From: Woeseiaceae bacterium
Lineage (GTDB): Bacteria > Pseudomonadota > Gammaproteobacteria > Steroidobacterales > Woeseiaceae
Assembly (NCBI GenBank): GCA_022615525.1
Contig: JAKEGN010000005.1
Coordinates: forward strand, 1 to 6,212
DNA length: 6,212 nucleotides
Direction: 5' to 3'
Part shown: positions 1 to 5,853 of the stretch, in pieces
Position numbering within the stretch: the stretch's first letter is position 1
Layout of the letters: each line of letters starts with the position of its first letter
Notes under the pieces: model-generated
What the model was told of the DNA's origin: nothing
What the model saw: the letters and a program-made list of their open reading frames with translations, nothing else
Database searches by the model: none
Made by a program: the position numbers and the translations under genes

Positions 1-1208
1 ACCCCGGCCTCGAGACTCCGCATTACCGCATTCGTCGGGTACGCGACGACCAGATTGAATTGCCGGAAAACATAGGAACGAGCTACAAGCTGGCGGAAGT
101 GGACGTCGATCTCGAGGCGCCGCAGGTCGTGCAGGACAAGAAGCCTGTCGAGCAGGCGGCGATCGTGACAGTCACTGCACCCGGCCCCGCCCCGGTTGTG
201 CAGCCCGAGGCAAAGAAAGGCCCCGGCCTCTTCGCGCGCTTCCTTGCCCTGTTCCAGGGCAGCCCGGACAAGGACGCTGGCAAGTCGGACCGTGACAAGC
301 GCCGCCACGTCCAGGACCACAGGCGCCGCGGTGGGCGGCAGCCGGATCGCCACGACGATGCGCGACGCCGCGGACCGGACCGCGACCGGTCGTCACGCAA
401 GAAAAAACAGGATCGGCAGCCAGCAGCCAAAGCCCCTGCAGACGAAGGCGCGCGACAGCAAAGACAACAGGAGCGCAAGAAACCGGCCGAGGCGCGCCGG
501 GAACCGCAAGCCGAGGAATCAGCCGTCAAACGCGAAGAAGGCCGTCACGAGGGGCGCAAGAAATCCGGCAAGCGCCGCTCACGCGGTGGCAGACGACGCA
601 GGAAGAATGCGGAAAATTCGGACCTCGCTGCACGAGGGGAACAGCAGCAGGGGGCGTCGATGCAGAATCCGCAGGCGGACATGCCATCGAGGCCACCGGC
701 ACAGCAGCAGGCACGCAGCAACGGCCAGGACCGCGAAACTTTCCGCGAAACTTTGAGTGAAAGCGCTGTCGATGATCGAGTTGAAGATGCAGCGCCGGTC
801 AGCGCAGCGGTAAACGTTGTGGTGCCGACCATTGCAACCGTGTCCGCGACATCAGCCATCGACTACGAAGACACGCAGCCCGAGCTGCCTTTGATTCGTG
901 AGCCCTATGAGCGCCCGCCGGTCGTGGAAGCTGCGCGATTCGTTGCGACGCCGAAGCCAGCGGCGTATCAGCCGGCAGCATCGAGCGAGTCGGTACCCGT
1001 GGCACAACGAGCCCCTGATGTCGAAAAGACAACGGATGCCCCGCAGCCCGCGTTCTCGAACGTGGCAGCCGAGCCGCGGCCGCAAGGCAGGCTCTTGCCC
1101 TGGGAACCACAGGCGGCGCCAGTTGAACCACAGGCGGCGCCAGTTGAAAAGGCATCGCCGGAAAAAGTTACGCAGGAAGCATCGGACGACCGCGACGCTC
1201 CCGGCTGA
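1..1208 (+). CDS. rne: Ribonuclease E, C-terminal part (5' end outside window)
   Basis: RNase E is the endoribonuclease that starts mRNA decay, processes rRNA and tRNA precursors, and scaffolds the degradosome at the inner membrane. The frame is open from position 3 to the TGA at 1206-1208. The first residues (LETPHYRIRRVRDD) match the end of the RNase E catalytic half. Next comes an amphipathic helix (219-260), then a very Arg/Lys-rich stretch (about 270-610) expected to bind RNA, then a disordered Pro/Ala/Glu/Gln tail. The motif GRLLPWEP near 1084-1107 could be a short partner-binding motif, but the partner is unknown. The catalytic S1 and DNase I-like domains lie upstream of the window, and no start codon is visible; the TTG at 60 is internal. 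The tail carries two perfect in-frame tandem duplications (731-754 and 1104-1145). The gene converges on the phosphatase gene with a 6-nt gap. Identity is well supported by domain order; the tail itself is poorly conserved in this family. Confidence 0.9.
   Translation, partial: PGLETPHYRIRRVRDDQIELPENIGTSYKLAEVDVDLEAPQVVQDKKPVEQAAIVTVTAPGPAPVVQPEAKKGPGLFARFLALFQGSPDKDAGKSDRDKRRHVQDHRRRGGRQPDRHDDARRRGPDRDRSSRKKKQDRQPAAKAPADEGARQQRQQERKKPAEARREPQAEESAVKREEGRHEGRKKSGKRRSRGGRRRRKNAENSDLAARGEQQQGASMQNPQADMPSRPPAQQQARSNGQDRETFRETLSESAVDDRVEDAAPVSAAVNVVVPTIATVSATSAIDYEDTQPELPLIREPYERPPVVEAARFVATPKPAAYQPAASSESVPVAQRAPDVEKTTDAPQPAFSNVAAEPRPQGRLLPWEPQAAPVEPQAAPVEKASPEKVTQEASDDRDAPG
219..260 (+). other. 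RNase E membrane-targeting amphipathic helix
   Basis: The encoded peptide GPGLFARFLALFQG lies just after the catalytic half, where E. coli RNase E has its membrane-targeting sequence (an established element, of the form PGLLSRFFGALKALF). Bulky hydrophobics (L, F, F, L, L, F) alternate with small or basic residues as expected for a helix lying in the cytoplasmic face of the inner membrane. The match to E. coli is from memory, but the position and pattern are distinctive. Confidence 0.8.
731..754 (+). repeat. 12-bp perfect tandem duplication in the rne tail
   Basis: The 12-mer ccgcgaaacttt occurs twice without a gap (731-742 and 743-754). It is in frame and gives RETF followed by RETL. Being a multiple of three, it leaves the reading frame intact; it looks like replication slippage in a disordered linker. 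Confidence 0.9.
1104..1145 (+). repeat. 21-bp perfect tandem duplication in the rne tail
   Basis: The 21-bp unit from 1104 to 1124 is repeated exactly at 1125-1145. Each copy encodes the heptapeptide EPQAAPV, directly after the LPW motif. The perfect identity suggests a recent duplication; its effect would be to lengthen a flexible Pro/Ala spacer. Confidence 0.92.
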
Positions 1209-1221
1209 CAAAGGTCAGCCG
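1202..1221. terminator. Hairpin shared by two convergent stop codons, possible bidirectional terminator
   Basis: The arms cggctgac (1202-1209) and gtcagccg (1214-1221) form a perfect 8-bp stem around the 4-nt loop aaag. The left arm contains the TGA of rne and the right arm contains, on the other strand, the TGA of the phosphatase gene. The stem forms in either transcript. Neither side has a T tract, so it is not a classical intrinsic terminator; it may stabilise 3' ends or assist factor-dependent termination. The hairpin is seen directly; the function is inferred. Confidence 0.5.
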
Positions 1222-1706
1222 ATCCGGTACCGCAGCCTCTCCAGTAGCTGCACCGACGCGTCCTCGATCAGGTCGAGGACGCGTTCGAATCCGGCGGCGC
1301 CCCCGTAATACGGATCCGGCACCTCGTATTCGCGACCGGCGGTTGCATATTCGAGGAACAGATGAATTTCTGCTTCCGAATTTTCACCGGCCTCGGACTT
1401 GAGCATTGCCAGATTGTCGCGATCCATGGCGAAGATGTAGTCGAAGCGTTCGAAATCCGAGCTTTCAACGCGGCGGGCACGGATATCTGCCAGTGAAAAA
1501 CCGCGTCGCACTGCAGCCGCCTGTGATCGTCGATCGGGCGGTTCATTCGTGTGATACGCATGCGTGCCCGCCGATTCGATTTCGATGAGGTGATCGAGAC
1601 CTGCGTCTGTGACGACCTTGCGAAACACCCCCTCGGCAGTCGGCGAACGGCAGATGTTGCCCATGCAGACAAACAGAACGCTTGTTTTCTCTTTAATTTC
1701 AGTCAC
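1215..1706 (-). CDS. Low-molecular-weight protein tyrosine phosphatase
   Basis: The 163-residue protein is a cytoplasmic LMW-PTP that hydrolyses phosphotyrosine in proteins. The P-loop VCMGNICRS near the N terminus gives the CX5R signature, with nucleophile Cys14 and phosphate-binding Arg20. The general acid is Asp131 in the DPYYGG loop. Length is normal for the family. The GTG start at 1704-1706 is the earliest possible, since the codon before it is TAA; no clear Shine-Dalgarno is visible. In Pseudomonas the LMW-PTP gene ptpA lies near rne with murB and kdsB between or beside them, so the neighbourhood is partly conserved, but murB and kdsB are not here. The substrate is unknown: relatives such as Wzb act on BY-kinases of polysaccharide export, but no such kinase is in the window. 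An arsenate reductase of the same fold is a less likely alternative. Confidence 0.92.
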   Translation of the reverse strand: MTEIKEKTSVLFVCMGNICRSPTAEGVFRKVVTDAGLDHLIEIESAGTHAYHTNEPPDRRSQAAAVRRGFSLADIRARRVESSDFERFDYIFAMDRDNLAMLKSEAGENSEAEIHLFLEYATAGREYEVPDPYYGGAAGFERVLDLIEDASVQLLERLRYRIG

Positions 1707-1722
1707 TTAAATACGGCTCCGA

Positions 1723-1796
1723 CTGCCTCTTATCGGCCCTGGTTGACCGCGGCAAGTATCTGATTTCCTTGAGTCGACAGCAACGATAAGAGGCAG
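1723..1796. repeat. Perfect 13-bp inverted repeat with 48-bp spacer
   Basis: Left arm ctgcctcttatcg (1723-1735) is the exact reverse complement of right arm cgataagaggcag (1784-1796). The match stops sharply at both ends of each arm. The spacer holds the candidate phosphatase promoter. Possible roles are paired operator sites, a long-loop RNA stem, ends of a short invertible or miniature element, or chance. No recombinase or transposase is nearby in the window. Confidence 0.85.
1755..1783 (-). promoter_or_regulatory. Candidate sigma70-type promoter for the phosphatase gene
   Basis: On the minus strand there is a TTGCTG -35 box (1778-1783), a 17-nt spacer and a GATACT -10 box (1755-1760), matching consensus at 3/6 and 4/6. 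Transcription would start near 1748 and leave a leader of about 40 nt. The match is modest; the optimal spacing and position upstream of the phosphatase gene support it. It lies entirely between the arms of the 13-bp inverted repeat. Confidence 0.35.
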
Positions 1797-1869
1797 ATTA
1801 TTTTGTGATCGAGGTGAAGTTTCCGCGTTTCATACTCAACGCGCGGTGGACGAAAAGGTGCCACTGAAT

Positions 1870-1904
1870 GTCAGGCACGAAGAGAGGACGCCTCCCCGCC
1901 TGAC
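1870..1904. other. Two-part stem-loop (7-bp outer, 4-bp inner stem)
   Basis: Outer arms gtcaggc (1870-1876) and gcctgac (1898-1904) enclose an inner stem gagg/cctc (1884-1887, 1891-1894) with the loop acg. On the plus strand a T7 run follows only 16 nt later, too far for a normal intrinsic terminator, and no plus-strand gene ends nearby. The structure is real in sequence; its role is unknown. Confidence 0.5.
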
Positions 1905-2069
1905 GATTTCTTACTCCACCTTTTTTTGTTGAATAAGATTGTGCGGAAATATTGCAGGGCAGATATCTGCAGCATAGGAGACGTTCGAAAGTCGTTTTCT
2001 CTGCTGATCAAACTGGCCCAAATCCGCCAGAAGCGGCCTTTTAGGACGGTATCTAGTGCGCGTGCGATG

Positions 2070-3665
2070 TCACTTCAATCCAGCTTGCCGCAACACGTTG
2101 TTGCGCTGCTCGTCGATCTCAGGTCGCGTAACACCGTACATCCCCTGAACCGTGTCGAGCGACAGATTGGGTTGGGCACGACGTGCTTCGGCGATCGCTG
2201 CCCGTGCCTCGTCCAGGTGTCCGAGCGGCACGGCATTCATCGCCACGAATATGTGGCCCAAGTAGTAGTCTGGTAGTTCCGCAAGTAACCGGCGCGCGGC
2301 CTCGAGTCCTGCATCGTAGCGTCCCTGCTGCCAGTAGCATTGTGACAGGTTGTCATAAACGATCGCTGAGTAAGCTCCTTGTGGATTGAGCCGTTGCGTT
2401 CGCTCAGCGGCGGCGATGCATTCTTCCGTGTTCCCCGCCAGGAGCTGCGCCCAACTAAGCCATCCTAATGCCTCCGGCATGCTTGGATTGAGCTCCACGG
2501 CACGCTTGACCGCATCCAGCCCGTTATCCAGATCACCCGCCATCAGGAATGCCCAGCCGAGTGCTGCCTGCGCCGCAGGATCTCGGGGATCGAGCGATAC
2601 GCCGCGGCGCGCAATTGCGAGCGTCGATGTAATTGTTTCCTCGGGCGTGTCGTTCCAGCCCAGTGCAACTTCCCAGAGGTTTGCGAACGATAATTGTGCC
2701 AACGCCGTAGCGAAGTGCGGATCGCGCTCCGCCGCAAGCGTAAACAGCTTGCGTGCCGCGGCGAAATCCTCTCGCGTATAGCGGTCCGCATGCTGTAGCC
2801 CCAACTGATAGAGGCTCCACGCCTCGAGATCCGCCGTGCCACGCTGCTGTGCGCGTTTCGCTTCGGCACGGTTGAAATCGTGGACCAGCGGCGCCGCAAT
2901 CATTGCGCTGATTTCGTCCTGCAGATCAAACATATTCGCAATTTCGCGATCGTATGTATCCGCCCAGACATGCTTACCCGAGGTTGCGTCAATTAGCTGT
3001 GCCGTAACGCGGATGCGATCGTCCGCGCGCCGAACACTGCCTTCGACGATATAGCGCACACCAAGCGCCTCGCTCACGCTCTTCAAATCCAGGTTTCCTC
3101 CACGGTACTGAAAGCTGGAGTTGCGCGCAATAACCGGAAATGCACGCATGTTCGACAGGCGCGTAATCAGGTCTTCCGAGAGGCCATCGGCAAAGAACGC
3201 TTGCTCGGGGTCCGATGAAAGATTGTCAAAGGGAAGCACCGCGATGGCAAGCCGATCATCTGTCACTGCAATTTGGCCGTCGACCTCTGCAACTACGGTT
3301 TCCGCGGAGGGTGACGTACTGCGGTCGCTGAACTTAGCGACCGCGAATATTAATATTCCCATCGCGACGAAAGCGATAGTAAGGTAATCAAGCCGCCTCG
3401 CAGTGACATGCGAGATGGAGAATGATCGGTCAAACTCGCCATCTCGCTTGAGGCCATCGGGAGTAAGTTCGTATACCCAAGAAAAGATCAACGCGACGGG
3501 GAAACCAAGAATCAGAATTGCCATGACTAGTCGCGCCCACGCGGACGGTAGCTCGAGGACGTCGAAAAGGACATCGGTCACCTGCAAGATAAACCATGAG
3601 GCGACGATATAAAGCATCGCCATCCTGATGACGTTGCGGCGCTTTAATTCATCGAAGAACGACAT
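2070..3665 (-). CDS. TolB-like domain and TPR inner-membrane protein
   Basis: The 531-residue protein begins MSFFDELKRRNV, the usual opening of a family of membrane-anchored TolB-like/TPR proteins (often annotated as adenylate cyclase-related or TPR proteins). Segments at about residues 15-34, 45-65 and 92-112 look membrane-spanning; the conserved ELTPDGLKR follows the second. Residues about 138-243 (starting LAIAVLPFDNLS) form the TolB N-terminal-like domain, with the typical FADGLSEDLITRL and YIVEGSVRR motifs. The rest, from about 260, is a series of TPR-type helix pairs ending near residue 505. There is no cyclase catalytic domain and no DNA-binding winged helix, so it is probably a scaffold or sensor rather than an enzyme; its partner is unknown. 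I chose ATG 3663-3665 over the in-frame GTG at 3674 because aaagg lies 8 nt upstream of the ATG and relatives start at this point. It is divergent from the porin gene. Confidence 0.85.
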   Translation of the reverse strand: MSFFDELKRRNVIRMAMLYIVASWFILQVTDVLFDVLELPSAWARLVMAILILGFPVALIFSWVYELTPDGLKRDGEFDRSFSISHVTARRLDYLTIAFVAMGILIFAVAKFSDRSTSPSAETVVAEVDGQIAVTDDRLAIAVLPFDNLSSDPEQAFFADGLSEDLITRLSNMRAFPVIARNSSFQYRGGNLDLKSVSEALGVRYIVEGSVRRADDRIRVTAQLIDATSGKHVWADTYDREIANMFDLQDEISAMIAAPLVHDFNRAEAKRAQQRGTADLEAWSLYQLGLQHADRYTREDFAAARKLFTLAAERDPHFATALAQLSFANLWEVALGWNDTPEETITSTLAIARRGVSLDPRDPAAQAALGWAFLMAGDLDNGLDAVKRAVELNPSMPEALGWLSWAQLLAGNTEECIAAAERTQRLNPQGAYSAIVYDNLSQCYWQQGRYDAGLEAARRLLAELPDYYLGHIFVAMNAVPLGHLDEARAAIAEARRAQPNLSLDTVQGMYGVTRPEIDEQRNNVLRQAGLK

Positions 3666-3673
3666 TGCGGTCA

Positions 3674-3678
3674 CCTTT
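3674..3678 (-). promoter_or_regulatory. Ribosome binding site that decides the TolB-like/TPR start
   Basis: The minus-strand motif aaagg ends 8 nt before the ATG at 3665. It overlaps the alternative GTG at 3672-3674, which has no equivalent motif at proper spacing, and so favours the ATG. Confidence 0.6.
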
Positions 3679-3728
3679 GCGGTCGCGACATTTCAGGGTG
3701 GCAGGTTGCTGGCCTGGGACAAGGTTTT

Positions 3729-3756
3729 CGAGCGCAAGATCCCACTGCGAGCGCAA
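3729..3756. repeat. 9-bp direct repeat with 19-bp period
   Basis: cgagcgcaa occurs at 3729-3737 and again at 3748-3756. The copies lie 64 to 91 bp upstream of the TolB-like/TPR start codon and could be tandem binding sites for a regulator, or chance. Confidence 0.6.
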
Positions 3757-3862
3757 TGTCGATCTCAGTGTCCGAATGATGATACCCAGGCAAATGAACA
3801 TGGCCAGAAAGCTAGCCCCAATCTTCAGGAAAAAGCAATAGAATCAACCTGGGCGAATATTC

Positions 3863-3868
3863 AGGAGG
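3863..3868 (+). promoter_or_regulatory. Strong but distant Shine-Dalgarno of the porin gene
   Basis: A full AGGAGG lies 18 nt before the ATG at 3887, against a usual 5-9 nt. The in-frame TAG at 3881-3883 rules out an earlier start in the porin frame. A CTG 7 nt after the motif opens only a short unrelated frame. Confidence 0.45.
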
Positions 3869-3886
3869 CACAGAGCTGCTTAGCCG

Positions 3887-4591
3887 ATGTTTGCAAGTCG
3901 TTTCAAGGGTTTTCCATGTTCATTTGTCATGCTCTGCGCAGGGTCATTGTCGCAGGCGGCCGAATTTACGGGTTACGCGGTGCTGACGACCGATTACGTT
4001 TTCCGCGGTGTCAGCTACAGCGACAGCCACGCGGCGGCGCAACTGGGCGGCGAGATCGGGTTCGATAACGGATTTTACGCCGGCGCATGGGCATCGACCG
4101 TCGACCTGAGCAGCGGACCGGAGCAGCAACGGGATCTGGAGGTCGATTACTACGCCGGTTACGGCTTTGATGTAACGCGTAAATGGAACGTTGGTGCGAA
4201 TGTTGTCTCGTATAACTTCCCAGGCACCGAAGGAGCCTTCGATTACGATTACATCGAATACTCCATCAGCAGCAACTACGCCGACCGTGTCTGGCTGGAG
4301 TATTCCTATTCTCCGGACATTTTTAACACCGGTATTGAAACGCATAACTTTGAGCTGTACGGGGAGTGGCAACCGGGTGGCGACATCGTGATCGGTGGAG
4401 GCGCGGGTTTCTACGACGTATCCGACCTGAGCGGTTCCGGTTACAGTTACTGGCAGCTCGGCGTTACGCACCCGATTAGCATCGCTGACGTCGATCTGCG
4501 TTATTTCGATACGAGCGACTGGGCGCCGATCATAAGCAGGCCGGATCAGGCGGACGCGCGCATCGTCCTGAGTCTCAGGTTTCAGTTCTAA
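3887..4591 (+). CDS. TorF-family putative porin (Gcw_chp, outer-membrane beta-barrel)
   Basis: The 234-residue protein matches the family known as TorF putative porin or Gcw_chp. Residues 1-24 form a signal peptide with Arg5/Lys7, a hydrophobic core and likely cleavage after SQA. The mature protein opens with the family signature LTTDYVFRGVSYSD and shows alternating Tyr/Trp/Gly-rich strands typical of outer-membrane barrels. It ends RFQF with a terminal Phe, the usual C-terminal signal for barrel insertion. Length fits the family. ATG 3887 is the earliest possible start (TAG two codons before); a later ATG at 3929 would remove most of the signal peptide. The best Shine-Dalgarno, AGGAGG at 3863-3868, is 18 nt from this ATG, unusually far. 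The 3' end overlaps the protease gene tail-to-tail by 4 nt. The transported substrate is unknown. Confidence 0.87.
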   Translation: MFASRFKGFPCSFVMLCAGSLSQAAEFTGYAVLTTDYVFRGVSYSDSHAAAQLGGEIGFDNGFYAGAWASTVDLSSGPEQQRDLEVDYYAGYGFDVTRKWNVGANVVSYNFPGTEGAFDYDYIEYSISSNYADRVWLEYSYSPDIFNTGIETHNFELYGEWQPGGDIVIGGGAGFYDVSDLSGSGYSYWQLGVTHPISIADVDLRYFDTSDWAPIISRPDQADARIVLSLRFQF

Positions 4592-5853
4592 CCCGAATTG
4601 TCGGCGGTTAACTGGCAGACCCGGGACGGGTCCGCCAGCTTCAACACGATACAGGCATTGATCGAGACGGTATCGGCCGGCTCGGCATCCTGCGATTGTC
4701 GCAAGAACGCCAAAACGGAGTCGAATGTCAGACCGGGAGACACGGCAAGCAGTAAAGCGATCGCGCCGCTCACGTGTGCGGCCGCCAGCGAGCTGCCCGA
4801 ACGAAAATCGTAGGCATCGTTCGGGACCGCGACCATAATCTGTTCGCCCGGCGCGTATAGGTCCTGCATCGAGCCGCTGGCGGCATCAGCCTGCCGCCGG
4901 TCACTGTTGCCGACGCCGATCACCGTCTCCAGGCTTGCGGGAAAGCGATTGCGATCCGTCGGTTCTTCCGGACGGGCCACCACGACAAACACGCCCGCAT
5001 TCGTTACCTTGCCCAGTAACCTCGCGAGCAGAGGATCGAACGGCCCGGTCAGGCTCATATTGAGAATGTGCGGCGGATCTTCGAGCAAGGCGTCGAGGGC
5101 TTTGGCCAAGGTAAAGCTGTTGCAAAGTGTCTTGTCGGATGCGTCATCGGCCCAGCACGCCACAAATACCTCCAGGCTGGCTTCCGGGGATATACCGACG
5201 ATGCCTTTTGCATTGTTGGCGTTTGCGCCGATGACACTCGCTACCGCCGTACCGTGCGATAAATCCATTCCGGCCTTTTTATCGGCAAACACGTCGATCC
5301 TGCTTACGCGTCCACGCAAGTCCTCGTGACGATAGTCGGCGCCGCTGTCGATGATCGCTATCCGTATACCCTGACCGCGGGAGATCCTGTGCGCTGCGCC
5401 GATGCTGAGGACAGCCAAGCCACGCTGCAAGTTTGCGTATTTATCATCGTACCCATCATGCAAACTCACGCTCGTTTCGAATTCGTGCAACGGCTGCACC
5501 GATTCGATGCGTTTATCGCCTCGCAGCCGCTCGATGACGTTTGCCAGATCGACTCCCGGACGGACGCGATAGACAATGCAGTAAATCGACAGCGAACGAA
5601 TCGGCCAGTGGCTGATTTCCTGCAAAGAGTACTCATCGCGAACTTCGTCGGCATTGCGCCGTGCCGCAGGCGCTATCGAATAGCGTTTGCGATTTCGATA
5701 CGGGGCGCCTGCCGACGTGCCCCGAGCCCGCGCGCCCTGGTTGTCAATTGTCACCAGGATATCGCGCTCGGGATCGCCGTTCTGTGCGGCCGCCGGCACA
5801 GCCGGCAGAAGTGACGACAATACCAGCGCGGCGAGCGGCAGCGCCGTGTTCAC
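4588..5853 (-). CDS. Secreted S8 (subtilisin-like) serine protease with atypical oxyanion site
   Basis: The 421-residue protein has a signal peptide (residues 1-23, cleavage after PAAA), so it acts in the periplasm or outside. Residues about 31-127 resemble an S8 propeptide (DILVTID, then CIVYRV, a helix, and IESVQPLHEF). The catalytic domain follows with Asp169 in IAIIDSGAD, His200 in LSHGTAVASVIGA and Ser355 in GSSLAAAHVSG. In place of the usual AAGN oxyanion segment it has VVARPEEP (residues 291-298), putting Glu296 where Asn is expected; activity may be altered. The usual Pro after the Ser motif is Ala359. There are five cysteines (92, 233, 244, 401, 413). The GTG start at 5851-5853 overlaps the stop of the upstream gene (GTGA) and has tgagg 8 nt before it, so translational coupling is likely. 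Its 3' end overlaps the porin gene by 4 nt. The protein substrate is unknown; the upstream membrane protein is a candidate partner. Confidence 0.9.
   Translation of the reverse strand: MNTALPLAALVLSSLLPAVPAAAQNGDPERDILVTIDNQGARARGTSAGAPYRNRKRYSIAPAARRNADEVRDEYSLQEISHWPIRSLSIYCIVYRVRPGVDLANVIERLRGDKRIESVQPLHEFETSVSLHDGYDDKYANLQRGLAVLSIGAAHRISRGQGIRIAIIDSGADYRHEDLRGRVSRIDVFADKKAGMDLSHGTAVASVIGANANNAKGIVGISPEASLEVFVACWADDASDKTLCNSFTLAKALDALLEDPPHILNMSLTGPFDPLLARLLGKVTNAGVFVVVARPEEPTDRNRFPASLETVIGVGNSDRRQADAASGSMQDLYAPGEQIMVAVPNDAYDFRSGSSLAAAHVSGAIALLLAVSPGLTFDSVLAFLRQSQDAEPADTVSINACIVLKLADPSRVCQLTADNSG
4612..4638. terminator. Strong hairpin 20 nt past the porin stop, inside the protease 3' end
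   Basis: Stems ctggc/gccag (4612-4616, 4634-4638) and gacccg/cgggtc (4618-4623, 4627-4632) are separated by one A/C mismatch and closed by the loop gga. It starts 20 nt after the porin stop and so could end or protect that transcript. There is no T tract on either strand, so an intrinsic terminator is not shown. The same bases encode protease residues about 405-414. Confidence 0.35.

Larger units (their letters stand above)
1707..2069. other. Gene-free region between phosphatase and TolB-like/TPR genes
   Basis: This 363-bp region contains no convincing coding sequence on either strand and is more AT-rich than its surroundings. From left to right it holds the 13-bp inverted repeat with the candidate promoter, a short stem at 1824-1843 (cgcgtt/aacgcg), a larger two-part hairpin at 1870-1904, a run of seven T (1921-1927), the 12-bp palindrome gcagatatctgc (1959-1970), and a GC-rich partial palindrome at 2015-2040. 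It must contain the 3' end of the TolB-like/TPR transcript unless that transcript reads on into the phosphatase gene, but I see no canonical minus-strand terminator. Confidence 0.7.
3666..3886. promoter_or_regulatory. Divergent promoter region between TolB-like/TPR and porin genes
   Basis: This 221-bp region must drive both divergent genes. Toward the porin gene, TAGAAT (3839-3844) is a 5/6 match to a -10 box, but no good -35 lies upstream, so an activator may be needed. Toward the TolB-like/TPR gene, TATCAT (3779-3784, minus) has a weak CTGGCC -35 (3802-3807) at 17 nt. A 9-bp direct repeat, cgagcgcaa, occurs at 3729-3737 and 3748-3756. No promoter is firm; the assignment rests mainly on divergent gene orientation. 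Confidence 0.4.

Noticed and set aside
83..859. Long open frames on both strands across the rne tail (for example 196-756 + and 83-529 -)
   Set aside because: The proteins are Arg/Ser/Ala-rich and low in complexity, as expected from reading GC-rich Arg codons out of frame. The RNase E frame continues through the whole stretch with recognisable elements.
1921..1927. T7 run as an intrinsic terminator
   Set aside because: No hairpin directly precedes it on the plus strand and no plus-strand gene ends nearby; on the minus strand it is an A run.
1959..1970. Palindrome gcagatatctgc as a regulator operator
   Set aside because: It is a single 12-bp palindrome, more than 200 bp from the phosphatase start and downstream of the TolB-like/TPR gene, with no promoter beside it; too little evidence for a site.
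1926..2276. Plus-strand frame of 116 codons in the gene-free region
   Set aside because: Most of it lies antisense to the TolB-like/TPR gene; the product shows no domain and the start has no ribosome-binding site.
3628..4068. Plus-strand frame of 146 codons overlapping the start of the TolB-like/TPR and porin genes
   Set aside because: It overlaps two well-supported genes in other frames, and its product has no recognisable domain or consistent composition.
5326..5814. Plus-strand frame of 162 codons inside the S8 protease
   Set aside because: It is antisense to the signal-peptide, propeptide and early catalytic coding region, with no domain of its own.
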